Program-made: the position numbers and the translations under genes
Part shown: positions 34,135 through 47,400 of the stretch, piece by piece
Numbering within the stretch: position 1 is the stretch's first letter
How the letters are laid out: each line of letters opens with the position of its first letter
Source of the DNA: Pomphorhynchus laevis
Lineage: Eukaryota > Acanthocephala > Palaeacanthocephala > Echinorhynchida > Pomphorhynchidae
Assembly: GCA_012934845.2 (NCBI GenBank)
Contig: WNNJ02000652.1
Coordinates: 119,876 to 183,875 of the forward strand
Length of the DNA stretch: 64,000 bases
Direction of reading: 5' to 3'
The notes under the pieces: generated by a model
The model's database searches: none
What the model was told of the DNA's origin: nothing
What the model saw: the letters and a program-made list of their open reading frames with translations, nothing else

Positions 34135-34331
34135 AACCTTTACACTGTATTATTATACATTTTATATTAATAAAAAAATTATTAATTTATTATATCAATA
34201 ATACAACTTATAAAATATTAACATGCTTTATTAAATAACAAATGCTATTATATAACATTTTTATTTAAGAATATAAAAGTTAACAATAAAAGTGTTCGAA
34301 AATGATTTTAGAACTTTAGACTAACAACAGA

Positions 34332-34337
34332 TTTATT
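34332..34337 (-). terminator. Poly(A) signal AATAAA for the CDF gene
   Basis: AATAAA on the minus strand, 87 bases past the CDF stop codon. Confidence 0.6.
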
Positions 34338-34424
34338 AAAAAGTCACAAAAAGAGGTTTCAGAACTAAAAAATAGGTTTTTATGTCATCAGAACTACATC
34401 AATGAATACATTGCTATTGCTAAC

Positions 34425-34729
34425 CTAAACTATTTTATGTTCAATCCATGGTTTGTGTAGAAATTCGTAATCTAGATGCACAAATGCGCGATCTACATTT
34501 GGAAACTGTTCCAGTTTGCGTTGTAGTGGTTCGCCGATATCATGTGCTTCTTTTAAAGTCATTGTTTCAGGTAGAACAATATCTACTTCAACAAGATAAT
34601 TAGCCCCAAAATGAAATGCACGAACAGTATCCAGCTGTTTGATCTTATCGCTATGATTTATACAGACGAATGCAATTTTTTGTAAGAAATGCGAATCGGC
34701 GGTGTAACCAACAAGGATTTTAATCTGAC
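34425..34729 (-). CDS. CDF exon 6 (C-terminal cytosolic domain, stop TAG)
   Basis: Acceptor CTGATTTAG. Two bases finish a Gly codon, then QIKILVGYTADSHFLQKIAF and the rest of the domain follow, ending HKPWIEHKIV. Confidence 0.93.
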
Positions 34730-37700
34730 CTAAATCAGAGCGTTACCTTATCAGAAGAATTATCCATTTTAATACGATTAATTGCTCATATATAACTGAA
34801 TGAGAAAGTATCCATGTTTTACACCAAAATACATTCTAATGCAATTTTGAAACTTTTATATTCGCGAATATAAAAATAAAATATTTCATAATAGACAACT
34901 AACAAACTATCGTTTTGTACCAACGATATTTTGTTAGTACAAAATATTACAACAGTAATATTTTGTCATCAACTTGACACGCCAGGATTTTATATAATTA
35001 TTTTAAATATTTTAATTAAATATTGATTTAATGAAAATTCATGGATTTAAATCAAATCAATTATTCATAAATCAGAGTATTTTAAATTATATATTAAGAA
35101 ATAATATATTAATCAATTTATAAATTCATCTCTACATATTGATTAAATTAACCTTTGATCTTTATTGTAATTCCAATAAAAAAATTGAATTTAATTAAAC
35201 TTTTCAAAATAATAAATTTAATTAAATAATTAAATTATAAAGTATATCTATTTATCCAATGTCTTGATAAAAATATTTTAATTTTTGGGTTTTTAGATAA
35301 AAATATTTTAATTTTTAGGATTTTATAATAATCTTTATATGAGTAGGTTTTTTCGATACTAATTGAACCAAACTGGTACTCACCTCCAAGATGATCACAT
35401 GATCTTCGTGATATACGCATACATGTACATTTAGCGGAATTGATCCTTAAGTGATTTCGTTTAGACCAATTGGATATAACGTCGACGTCGCTTTGTAAAT
35501 GCTGTTTATCAAGATCGGAAATAACAGTTAACACTTTAACAGTTTATTATATGCAGATGATCTTAAAGTTTGGCGACCTATTATTTCCGATCTTGACAAA
35601 CAGCATTTACAAAGCGACTTCGACGTTATATCCAATTGGTCTAAACGAAATCACTTGAGGATCAATTCCGCTAAATGTACATGTATGCGTATATCACGAA
35701 GATCATGTGATCATCTTGGAGGTGAGTACCAGTTTGGTTCAATTAGTATCGAAAGAACCAACTCATATAAAGATTTGGGAGTTTGGGTTTGTGCTGACTT
35801 ATCCACTCGAAAGCATTCAATCTACGTGTGTTGCATCACAAAACACTTAATAGAACATACTCGTCGAGCTCTGATAGGCATAGATCCGTTATGTTACCAT
35901 ACCTTAGCAAATGCGTTTTTCTTGAGCCATATCTTATACGCATCGCCAGCTTGTTATCCCGAAACTACTTATGAGCGTCGTGCATTGGAGAAAGTGTTTA
36001 GATCAACAACTAAATTAGTCTCAGGGCTGCATTTAATGAAAATTCATGGATTTAAATCAAATCAATTATTCATAAATCAGAGTATTTTAAATTATATATT
36101 AAGAAGTAATACATTAATCAATTTATAAATTCATCTTTACATATTGATTAAATAAACTTTTGATCTTTATTGTAATTCCGATAAAAAAATTTAATTTAAT
36201 TAAACTTTTTAAAAAAATAAATTTAATTAAATAATTAAATTATAAAGTATATCTATTTATCCAATGTCTTGATAAAAATATTTTAATTTTGGGTTTTTAT
36301 TATTATAATAAGTAATGTTTTACGTTGATTTTTAAATGTTGTCAAAACATTTATTTGAAGCTATTGTTCGTATTCATAAGATTATCCATAGTTCTTATTT
36401 AACATAATAGAGCATCCATAGCAATAAAACGTTATGAAAATGTTTTACGATTTTTATTTTATTATACGAAATTGTCATTTGATTATATTTGCATGATAAA
36501 ATTTATAAAAATATTATTTTTCCACTTTTAAATTTAATAAAATTTAAATAACTTCAATGACACAGAGTCTTTCGAATAAATGTTGTTGTATGTTTGTTTA
36601 AATGAACAAATCTTTAAATAATTGCACTGTGTATAATTGAACGTGAAGCTCAATTACATATTACCTGTTAAATTATAATTTATATTTTATTTGGTCAATA
36701 AATAAGTCAATTCGAAAAATTTATTTAAGCTAGAAAAGCTCATACCCCATCCTTGATTGACCCAGGAATACATAATGTAGATAGCGATCAGTATAGCACC
36801 TACAGGATCAAAGTACATGGATACTTTAGTACCTTAAAATTTACAGGATTTAGTTTTATAAATTTACAGGAACGAAGAAATTCGCAATCCATAGATTACT
36901 AAGATTACGTTTATTAGTAATCCATAGATTACTAATCCATTCTGAGACCGAGGATAATCCATATCCTAGGTCTCAGAATATAGCTGTATTGTAGTGTTGG
37001 GGAGAAAGATAACAATACTATAAAATCCGAGGTAGTGAGTGGGTTCCAGTATTTGGAATACTGAGTATGGGATGTATCATTATTTTGCTCATATAAATAA
37101 AGTCACTATATGCTATCTTAGAAATCTATATATAGCATAGTAATTCATATAATAATATAGTAATCCATAGTAATCCAAGTATTGGAACCCACTCACCTAT
37201 CTCGGATTTTATAGTCATGCACCCCAACACTACAAGACAGCTCTATTTTGAGACTGTTTCATTAACTATAGAGCAAAATCATCATTTGTGGCTAGTTACT
37301 AAAATGTAGTTCTACAGATTTTTAGAGCATTTATATACAAAGCGAGAAAGAATTCAGATTTATTTGTTTAATGAAATTCTTAAATAGTGAAAATCTCATG
37401 TGGAAAATAGTTTAATTTATATAATCGTATCAGCTTGATAGATCCTGGAATTATGATCTAATTTTAATAAGATTAATTTCATATCAAATTTATTAAATAA
37501 TATAAATATTTTTATTTCTCTTTTTGCTCTTTAAATTTACTCTCCTCGATTTTGCAACCTCATCCACTCCCCATATTCTCGAGTCGAGTAAAATACCTGG
37601 GGTTCACTTTTACTGTGAATTGGTCGGCGAAAGCTAACCTGGATATACTTAAACGTATTCTGAAGAGAGCTAGGTGGGCCCTAAAACCGGATCACCATCT

Positions 37701-40700
37701 GTCATTAAATGGGAAAAGCCAAGTATGCCTCTGGAGTACTTGGGCTATCTCGGGATTAGTCTTCTTTTCTTGAGGACGTTTCCTGGAGCAAAGGCTAAGG
37801 TTTCTCAAGCTCCTTGTCTCTCGTTTACCCAGCATAGTTCGCCTCGATTGGATTCTTCGGGGTGAAAGACCCCGGGTGGTTCAATCGGAAGGCGGCGTGT
37901 TGAATTGGTTGGAGTGCTCATATCCCAATGGACCTGAGGCCGTGAGTTTTGGCGAAGACTAAGAACGACATTTTTTGTGGTCGCTGATCTGACTTGTTAT
38001 AGTCAGATAAGCCTGAACCTTGTATTATTTATTTTAAAAGTAACTGTATTATTATACAGAATTTTCAAAATTAAAACTAATTCTTTCAAATGAAAATAAC
38101 AAAAATCCAATGCATGACAGGCGCCGGTTAGCAGTCGTTTCAGAGTGACGTTACAAATTGAACTTTTCAGGAATAGAATTGCTAAGCTATAAAACAATCA
38201 TATGCGACATTTGTGCTATGTATTTGCGTGTATCCCTGTATTAATCTAATTTCAATCTGATATGAAATTAGATTAATTTTATATCAGATTTCTATTTTTG
38301 CTCTTTTAATATATTACTCCGCTCTCAGAGCTACGGTCGGTATTCATTTGACGACAGAATCTAGAGCCGATAATATGAATATACGGTTTAAGCGATACGT
38401 ATTTTATCAATAGCTGCAAAATAGCCTTCTTAGCAGTTGGTTCAACGACATATTTTTATACTCCGGCTTAAGTATAAAAATATGTATATACCTTTAACTG
38501 AATTTTATTTAACTTTCAGTTAACCGAAGAACGTTGCAAAGCGTAATCGAGAAATCCAATCTACGATTCCGTTACAACGCACTGTAGGATTATAAAGCCT
38601 CAAATTATGTATCATTCGATACAATTTCAAAGGATCTTCAATAAATGAAGTATGGATTGCAAATAATCTGTTTGTAACTGATTTTGACTGCTAATATTTT
38701 TCTAATAAACATTTTTGACAATTAATTTTTAATTTTGACAATTAAAATTTCGATTATAAATAAAAACGATTTTGACCCGCGTTTGTAAAAGCTTACCAAG
38801 AAGGCCGAATATTAGTGATGCGAGATTAGACAATACATCGTTCTTATTGTCTAACGCAACTGCATCTACGCCCGGAGTAGAAATTCGTAAAGATAGCAGA
38901 TAGAACAGCAATTTAAGAACTAAATAAAAATAAAACTTTTCAGGGTAATTAAGCAACAAGTGTAATTTCAGTGATCAGATTAAATTAAAGTTTCATTTAT
39001 AAATTCATTTGATAAAAAATATATTAGATGAAGATAAATTTGTGAAGTTAAATTTGATCGTCTTTATCTGAGTTTAATCTTTACGAAAGTAAATTTTAAT
39101 TTAAAACTTTAATTCAATTGACTTTATCGATCCAGTGCAATGCTCACTTCACTTCCTTAGTGCATTGAACTAAAGTGCACGTACTAAACGGCTACCTGTT
39201 TTGTACAAGTACAAAGGGATACAAGTACAAAGGGATACTAGGATTTGGAATATTTAATATTAAGATATTAAGGTAAAATATGGACGTTAATGGATGCAAT
39301 AAGAATAGAAACATTAATCACTGTAGAAAATAACTAGGTTATTTAACACTCCGTACTCTGCCACTGATCGGATTCGAGCAAAGGACATCTGTATCGCGCT
39401 TCTAACGTTACGTTCACTAGGCTGGCTGACGGAGTGGAGTTGATATACATGTTACTAAATTATTTTGGTAGGGGATCGTATTTGAACGATCTATTAGAAA
39501 CCAACTTTAGGTGTAGATGCACCTGTCCGATTCATTGAACAATTGTGGATTGTCCAGCTATCGATGGTGGATTATTATCATCATTGTTGAATCATTACTA
39601 CACCAATGTCGATATGCCGATAGGTATATAATCAAAAATACGCTCTAGCAAATTTCGATGTCTACATATGACTATTAAACATAAAAACATCATATGTTTT
39701 TATTTATGTGACTAAGTTTATCCCGGGCTCTCGATCAGTCGTTAGTAAACCAATTCACAATTGTTCACGAGGTGATATCAATCATTAGCTCGTCAATTCA
39801 GCATTAAACAGTGGTGGATTGACCAGCTATCGATGGTGAATTATTATCATAATTGTTGAACAATGGTGAATTGATCAGATATCGATGGTGGATTATTATT
39901 GAACAATGGTGGATTGCCTAGACCGATTGAGAGCCCGGAATAAACATATATCACATATATAAATAATATTTCAGATTTTCAATTGATGTCACAAACGGAT
40001 TTTTTTAAATAAAGCAGATTGACATATATAATAGTGGTTCTTCAAGACTGGTCACTGAGTAATCACTAGAGTGTATAAGTTTATGATGCCTTATAAAATA
40101 TTGATATTATAAAATATCAACTGTTTATTTCCATTTTTCAAACTTCATATCAGTTCTATTAGTTTTAAACTTCGTATCTTTTTATTTGTACCTCATAAAA
40201 ATTTAAACAATAATATTTTCAAACTTTAATATTAATACTTTAATATTAAGGTGTTCGTTAATTGCTTGGTGTTCGTTAATATCCTTGGTGTTCGTTAATT
40301 GCTTTAACGAATAATAATTGTTTATCGTAAATAAATTAAGTAAAAGTTAATGAATACCAAGGAAAGATTAAATAATATTTATTTATTAATTTAAAACATT
40401 AAAATTAATTAATCATGTAAGGCAGGTAGTAGATACTTAATTCATAAAGCGGACACGTTTAAAAATACCTATAAAATATATCTTTTATATTTCATTAATA
40501 TACCACATGTTAGCTAACTAATTTGGTGTATAATAGAAGTATACTTACGAATTGTGCAAGTCATAATTGAGACTGTTACAACACCCAGGTGAATTGAAAC
40601 AGGTTTGTTTGATGAAATATTTACGATTCTCTGAATAGCGCTAATTATCAACTCAGCAGAGGCGACACTCATGATAACGCATAATATAATTATGCCAATA

Positions 40701-41393
40701 GGCTCTATACGACTTCGACCTATCATAATATTCAAAGAATATAACAATAATAATTTTTGCTAAATAATAATGTTTGCTCAAATTATATTTTAGTGGAGAA
40801 AGCATTCCAAATAATATATTTGAACGAATCGATGTTTTTATACAAAAGCTTTGATTAAACTTATCATACATTAGATATATTACTTTAATCGCTAGTAACA
40901 GAGAAATGTTAAATGTCAAATCTTTCAAATTAACATTTAAATTTCGGTAACTTATAAAATTAAGTAGTTGCTAAATCTGTGTAAGAAAAACTTTATTTAA
41001 ATTATGAAACGAACTAATGCTCGTTTGATCTATTCAATAGCTAACTTTATGTATCAAGAATTATGTCAATTTTTTGTCTGGTATCTGTTTTATTTGCTTT
41101 GAACATCATTATTTGAACGATGTAATATTATTCAAAGAATTCAATATCTTTTTAATTAACAACTAAATACTTAATAAATATTTGCTAAATCTGTGAAGGC
41201 AAAAATTTATTTATTTGACCATATTTTTTATTTGTTTTATTCAAATTATGCAACGAACAAAAGCTCGTTTGATCTATTCAATAGCTAACGTTATATATCA
41301 TGACTAAATAAGTTACTATTTAAGAACAAGAAATTTTATAAACAACTCAAAAAAAAATTCTTGAACTCGATAAAATTTCTTGTTTAGAATGCG

Positions 41394-41480
<87 letters not shown>

Positions 41481-44400
41481 GTCAAACAGGCCAACCACTA
41501 GAGACTACATTAAAACTACACAAATACACACTCAAAAAGGGCCTAAGTAGCGCTATTGTAGACCATAGTTTAAATTTAGACCACAATATTGACAATAATA
41601 ATACGGTTGGTTTAGCAAAAGAAACCAATTGTTTAAATAGAAAAATTCTTGAGGCTTATTACATTTATAAAAACTCCAATATTATTATGCCAAATAATAA
41701 ACCTGACGAAACTTTAAATATTTTGTAAAGATGTTGTAAACGATTCTTTTGTTTAAATAATCCTTTCTCTTTTATTTTTATACTTTATTTAATTTTCCTA
41801 GTACTTTAATTATTATTTTTTATATTTTTTCTATTTTTTTTTAAATTATTTATTTTTGAATGAAAATATTATGGTTATTATTTTTGTTTTCTTTCTAAAC
41901 TATTTTGAATCATCCATTCTTATTGTGTTTTGTGTGCATGCAAAAGTTACCGAAATCGTGTCAAAAATTTAAACAACAGTGAAAGCAGATCTTTATCGCT
42001 AATAACAGCAGCACTTGCTATAAGAAACAGGCGCCAATTGTTTGGATTTTTTTATAAAGGAATGTACATTTTGAAAAACATAAGTTGTTTTACTTTCAAA
42101 TAAAAAAAATAAAAAAATAAAAAACAAAGAAAAAATATAGAAAACATTATAATTTCATGTTCAAGTGTGTTATTTGCAGAATTTCGTGTTCGAGTGTATT
42201 ATTTGCAAGCAGTATCATCCGCCTCAAAGAAATCTACTTGAGCTAATTTCCTATCAAGAGTTGATCCTAACTTGGCAAAGCCTAATAGCCTAATTGGTCG
42301 TCTTCAGACGATATGGTAAGTTTTTTTCTTTTTGCTTATAGTATCTATTTGTATATATATTTTTGTGTATCTATTTTTTAGTGCATATCTATCTTTTTTA
42401 TTTTTCTTTATTTTTTTCTTATTTTCACTTATATATAGCATAAAAATCGCATGTCTTGTGAAATACAAGACATGAAAAAGCGCAATTCACCTCTATCGAT
42501 TAATACACTTATAAAAGAGGTAGAGGATAATTCTGCCTTCGTCATTAGGATAATGACGTCGTCATTAGGATAATAACGAAGGTAAAACCATCTTTCAAAG
42601 GAATATTAGAGGTACCGTCAAAGATAACATCTCTCGGGGAGTATCTTTGAGCGGTACATTTTGAAAGATGGTTTTGCCAGAATAACATTCAAAAATGTAA
42701 ATATAAAAGAAACATTCAGGATAAAGATACAACAAATAAAAGGAATCAAAGTCACTGACACTTCTCTGCGTGCTACAAGAATCCTAAAAGATGTCCCATC
42801 GTTCGCGAAGGAAGAGGATGCCCAGGATTTGAAAGATAAGTACGGAATAACTGTAATAAACAATGTAAATTTTATAACCAAGCTTACAGCTCTTTTCTTG
42901 TGAAAGGAGCTGTAAGTGATTTACAAAAGCTACGCGACTCTCGACCTGGAATTTTGGGTTATCTAATCAAATTGGTAATTTTCGCCGCCATGGGGTCACT
43001 TTTCAAACATGCGTTTGGCAAGTGGTCTTCGCTGTGTGCACTGTGGAGACGAGCATGAATCACAAAATTGTGAAAAAAGGTCCGAAAGACCAAAGTGTGC
43101 TAACTGTACACATTCACATAGGGCTTATTCTCACACATGCACCCATTTTAAAGAATATTTAAAGTGGGTAAATGGTGAGAATAAAAAAGCGTGTTAAGGA
43201 GCACAAACCTTTTACTAGCCGCAAAAAATAGTCGGGTGATCAATGTCTCCGAAATGAGAATGTTGATCGACCGACTAAACGAACTGGAAAAAAGGTAACG
43301 ATAGTAACCGCGGAAAATAAAAATCTAAAACAAGATTATTATTAAAAGAGAATGAAATACAAAGTTTGAAAAAGATATAAGCAGAATATCAATAAGTAAT
43401 TACAAAAACTAGAATGAAAATAAAAAAATAGTACAAAAAATAAGTCAAATCGTTTTGCGACTTTAAAAAACGCAGATCCAGAAGGGGATGACGAAAATAT
43501 GGAGTTTGGCTCCTTAGTTTCATCAGACTCGGAAGGATCTGCTAATTTTAAAGTCGTGCACAAACAGGCAAGGAAAGATAGCTCTTCAAAAGGAGCAGGC
43601 ACAAAGTTAGGGGAACAACGTCCTTCTGCAGCTGCAGCCATGTAAATTTCGGCGAATTGAGTACAATTCGTTGGAGGACATCTCGTTGATAAGTTGGAAT
43701 ATAGGAACCGTTAGGAACCTAATTCAATATTCCAATTTGGATCATGGGGATGCCCTCTTTCTGCATGAGGCGCGTTTTTCACAGGTTTTAAATACTTTAA
43801 ACAGAAGTTTCGAAAATTACAGAATTTTCACATAACAAGTTGACGGTAGGTTAGAGCTCACCCTGGTCTCAATACCAAGCGAACGTCTTGACGCTCGCTT
43901 AATTTCATAGGGGTCCAGTGACGTGGGCTCTTATTAACTTCTGAAATACTTCGTTTCCCGCCGCCCGCTGTATATAGCAAACTGCTACATAAAACCGGGT
44001 GGCTGGCGGACGAAGGAGAGTAAGAAGGCCGTCAAGAAGTTGCTGCTTAGAATGTTTAATGTAGGGGACTACTACATTGTTAGTGAACTAAATGACTCCG
44101 GAGGAGCTCGAGTGGAATCACTGATTGACCAAATTGGAGAGGCCATAATCCCACTAGAGGGAACGTTTCTTCGGCGTCCTACAGGTTGCCAATCCATTTA
44201 GATATCGCAATTAATCTAAAAAATGTCAAGTTTAAAATAAAATGTTCAAAACATAGAATGGGACGGGTTTAATAACGGACATAAGTTTGTATACTGGGTT
44301 TGGACGGCAGAAATGGTCTAAAACCCAGATTTCAAGCGACCAAGGTTGGTATACAAGGTTACAACCAAAAAGTTAAAATGTTTTTAACCAATAATAATGA

Positions 44401-47400
44401 TAATAATATTATTTAAATTTTAAATTATATAACGAATGAATGTGAGAATGTGTGTGAGTACATAAAAATTTTTAATGAATTGAGCGTGAATGTTAAAATG
44501 GATAGTTTTAATGATTTTAGTTCAAATTTTATAAATAATCAATTGTATTTTTAAAAAAAATAGTATTTTTTAAATAATAATGTTTTATACAATTTTAATG
44601 CTGAATTATATAATTCAAAATTATATAATTTTGAATTATATAATGTGTTGATTTGCTGAATTATATAATTAAGCAAATAAACACCTGCGGATAAAGCGAC
44701 CATCATTGCCAAAATACAATCCTAAGGCCTTGCACATGAAGAAACTCCTCTGGGGATTGAGAGCTGATCCTAGTCAGATCGGAGGAGGTTTCTCATGTGC
44801 CGACTCCAAGATCAAATCGATGAAGAGTCGTTGAAGCGTGATGCAAGAAAGCTGCTGTCCTACAAGACTTTCTCAAAAGAATGGTGGTAATCCATAAGGA
44901 AGACCACCTATCGCTCTTGGAGAGCAGCAGCTTCCAAGTGCATTGCTTCAAAGTGAATTAAGATTGTATTAGAGGAAATGAAAAAGAAACATCTCTCAAA
45001 TGCAATGATATGCTCCGAGGATGTGCAGCTAAAATAGGTTAAAGCTTACTTTCCATCATATTTGCCCATTGGAAGAGGATGTCGCACTTTAAGATCTATT
45101 GGATGCGTGGCCGATCACGCCTAAGACGTCATATAATGGCATGTCGGCGTGTGCGACTGCTACCAAGCTGATCGACGAGGAACTCCAATGGCGAATCGTG
45201 GCTAAACTAATATCTTCACCGCTAGCATCCTGGCCAGATTTTTCACTCAGGAAAGTGATATTTCTTCAAAAGTGTCAATGGGTGTCAACGGCTAAGAACA
45301 CGAGACAAATCACCATATCCAATAATACGGTGATGATCTATGAGAGAGCTCTGGCAAGATACATGGCTTGACACTACGAGTCGCGTGGATTGTTGGGTGA
45401 CCACATTCACGGGTTTCGTTGTGGTAGGGGAACTGTAAAAGTAGTCGGGGCATTACAGGGTTTTCTCATCAAGGATACACGGCCGGCACTGGTATTCTCT
45501 TGACGTGTCTGCAGTCTTTGACAACATCACACTCGACTCAGTAATGGAAATGTTGAGAAGAGATGTTGCTTCACTGAACATTTTGCTTCGAGTGTGGGGA
45601 ATTTTGGAGAGCCGAAGCTTCTATCTAGAAAACGACAAGGATCCCTTTTATAAGCTATCCAAGGGTTGTCCTCAAGGGTCCCCTTTATCGTCAATTCTTT
45701 ATATGATTAAGACAAGGGGAGTCTTGGATGAACTTTTGGATGGAAACACCAGTGGTCCTATCTATGCGGACGATATATCGCTGGTGTTTAAAAGAGCTTC
45801 CTTGTCTGGCAGGAGATTCAAAGACAGAGTGAAATCTGTGGTGAATGGGATTGCTAAACGTTTGTTTAAGTTGGGTTTGTCGTTAAGCCCAACGAAAAGC
45901 AATTTCATTCACTACAGATTTCGCAAACCAGGACGCCGTACTAAATTATTTGGTGCTCTTTAGTGGAATGGGAAGAGACAAATAAGGATACTGGGATCTA
46001 TCTTCGAATCTAGGCTGCACTGGAGATCAGACATGGCAAAATGTTTTAAATTAGTAAAAAAAATGTATAGAGTTGTTCTATCGTTCAAGACGTTTAAATG
46101 TCAGTTTGAGTAAGTGTATAGTAGTGCTCAACGCGTTTGTGCTGAGTGGCCTATACTTCTACTCAAATAATCGTTAACCAGAATAACGTTATAGATTTTT
46201 AAAAAGGCTTCTAGAATTAATTTAAAACGAATTTAATAATAATGATGAATATTTGAAAAATTAATTAATAGATATGTAAAGTTTTATAATGTAAAAAAAT
46301 TTTGAATAATTTTAATTTTTTTGAATGAATTTGACTTACTTTGTTTTTGTGTTTAATTTAAAATCTTATGTAAATTATTTGTTGTATAAAAAATGAAATA
46401 GAATTTTGTTGTTTAAATGCGGTTTTATTTATTTTTATCATTGCTTTTACGATCACAAATCCGGAAAGAAAAATAATTACGACAGTCAAAATACGAATGC
46501 TTCCCGTAGACGAGTTTGCAGAAAAGCGCATATGGGCGTGAAGATTTACTTTTAATAAATTCAACATTCATTGTTAATCAATGTTTTTTAACTTTAATAA
46601 ATTCTTAAAAAAACGTTGTAATTTTATGAAGATGCTAGCAGAGGTTTGCGAAATATCAAATAAAATTTTCTTCATTTATTTTGATCCAGCTTCAATAATT
46701 CTTTGTCAATAATAGATTATTATCAACTGTTTAGAAACGAGTATTAATATTAAATTAATACAAATTAATATTAATACGAGTATTCATTTCAAATTAAGGT
46801 GCGCTAGGTGCCAGTCAATTAAGTTTTCAAACTGGCACCTATTGCCAATTAGCCTCTTCGTGGAGCGGCCCACGCAATGTATGTTCGACATTCGTCGATC
46901 AACGGCTAGATAATTGGCAGGCTTTCATCAGGCGTAGGGATTGTCTTTTCATAGACTATGTTAGGTTCATTCGACGACTCCAACAGCGGATTAGACAATG
47001 GACGAAAAGGCGAAAGAGAGTTACGGAGGCCAGTTTCCTTACAGTGGCGATGTTGGATCATCAAAGGATATTAGGAACGGAAGATATCCGAACAAACAAA
47101 ATCACTCCGATGACTCCAACGGCAGATTGGACAATGGACGAAAAGGCGGAAGAGAGTTTCGGTGATCTGTCTACTTACAGTAGCGATGTTGGATCATCAA
47201 ACGATATCAGGGACGGGAGATAACCGAACAAACCAACGAATACAATGAAAATGACAAGCAACAAATATTTAAAATATAAATCAAATGCAAAGAACAATGG
47301 TCAACTCAACACTGACCGGAGGAGTTTTCATTGTCGGGTACCGTGTGATTAGGCAGTTGTACAGAGACAGCGAAAAAGGCATCATCATCCAAAGCAGACT

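Noticed and set aside
39345-39445. Functional tRNA gene
   Set aside because: A- and B-box-like sequences are present, but acceptor-stem pairing is poor; a SINE remnant is more likely.
41316-41498. Minus-strand open frame of alternating Tyr-Ile
   Set aside because: It is only the (TA)n microsatellite read as codons.
43342-43641. 99-codon minus-strand frame
   Set aside because: Complement of the Jockey-like ORF1 acidic tail; the plus-strand reading fits the element.
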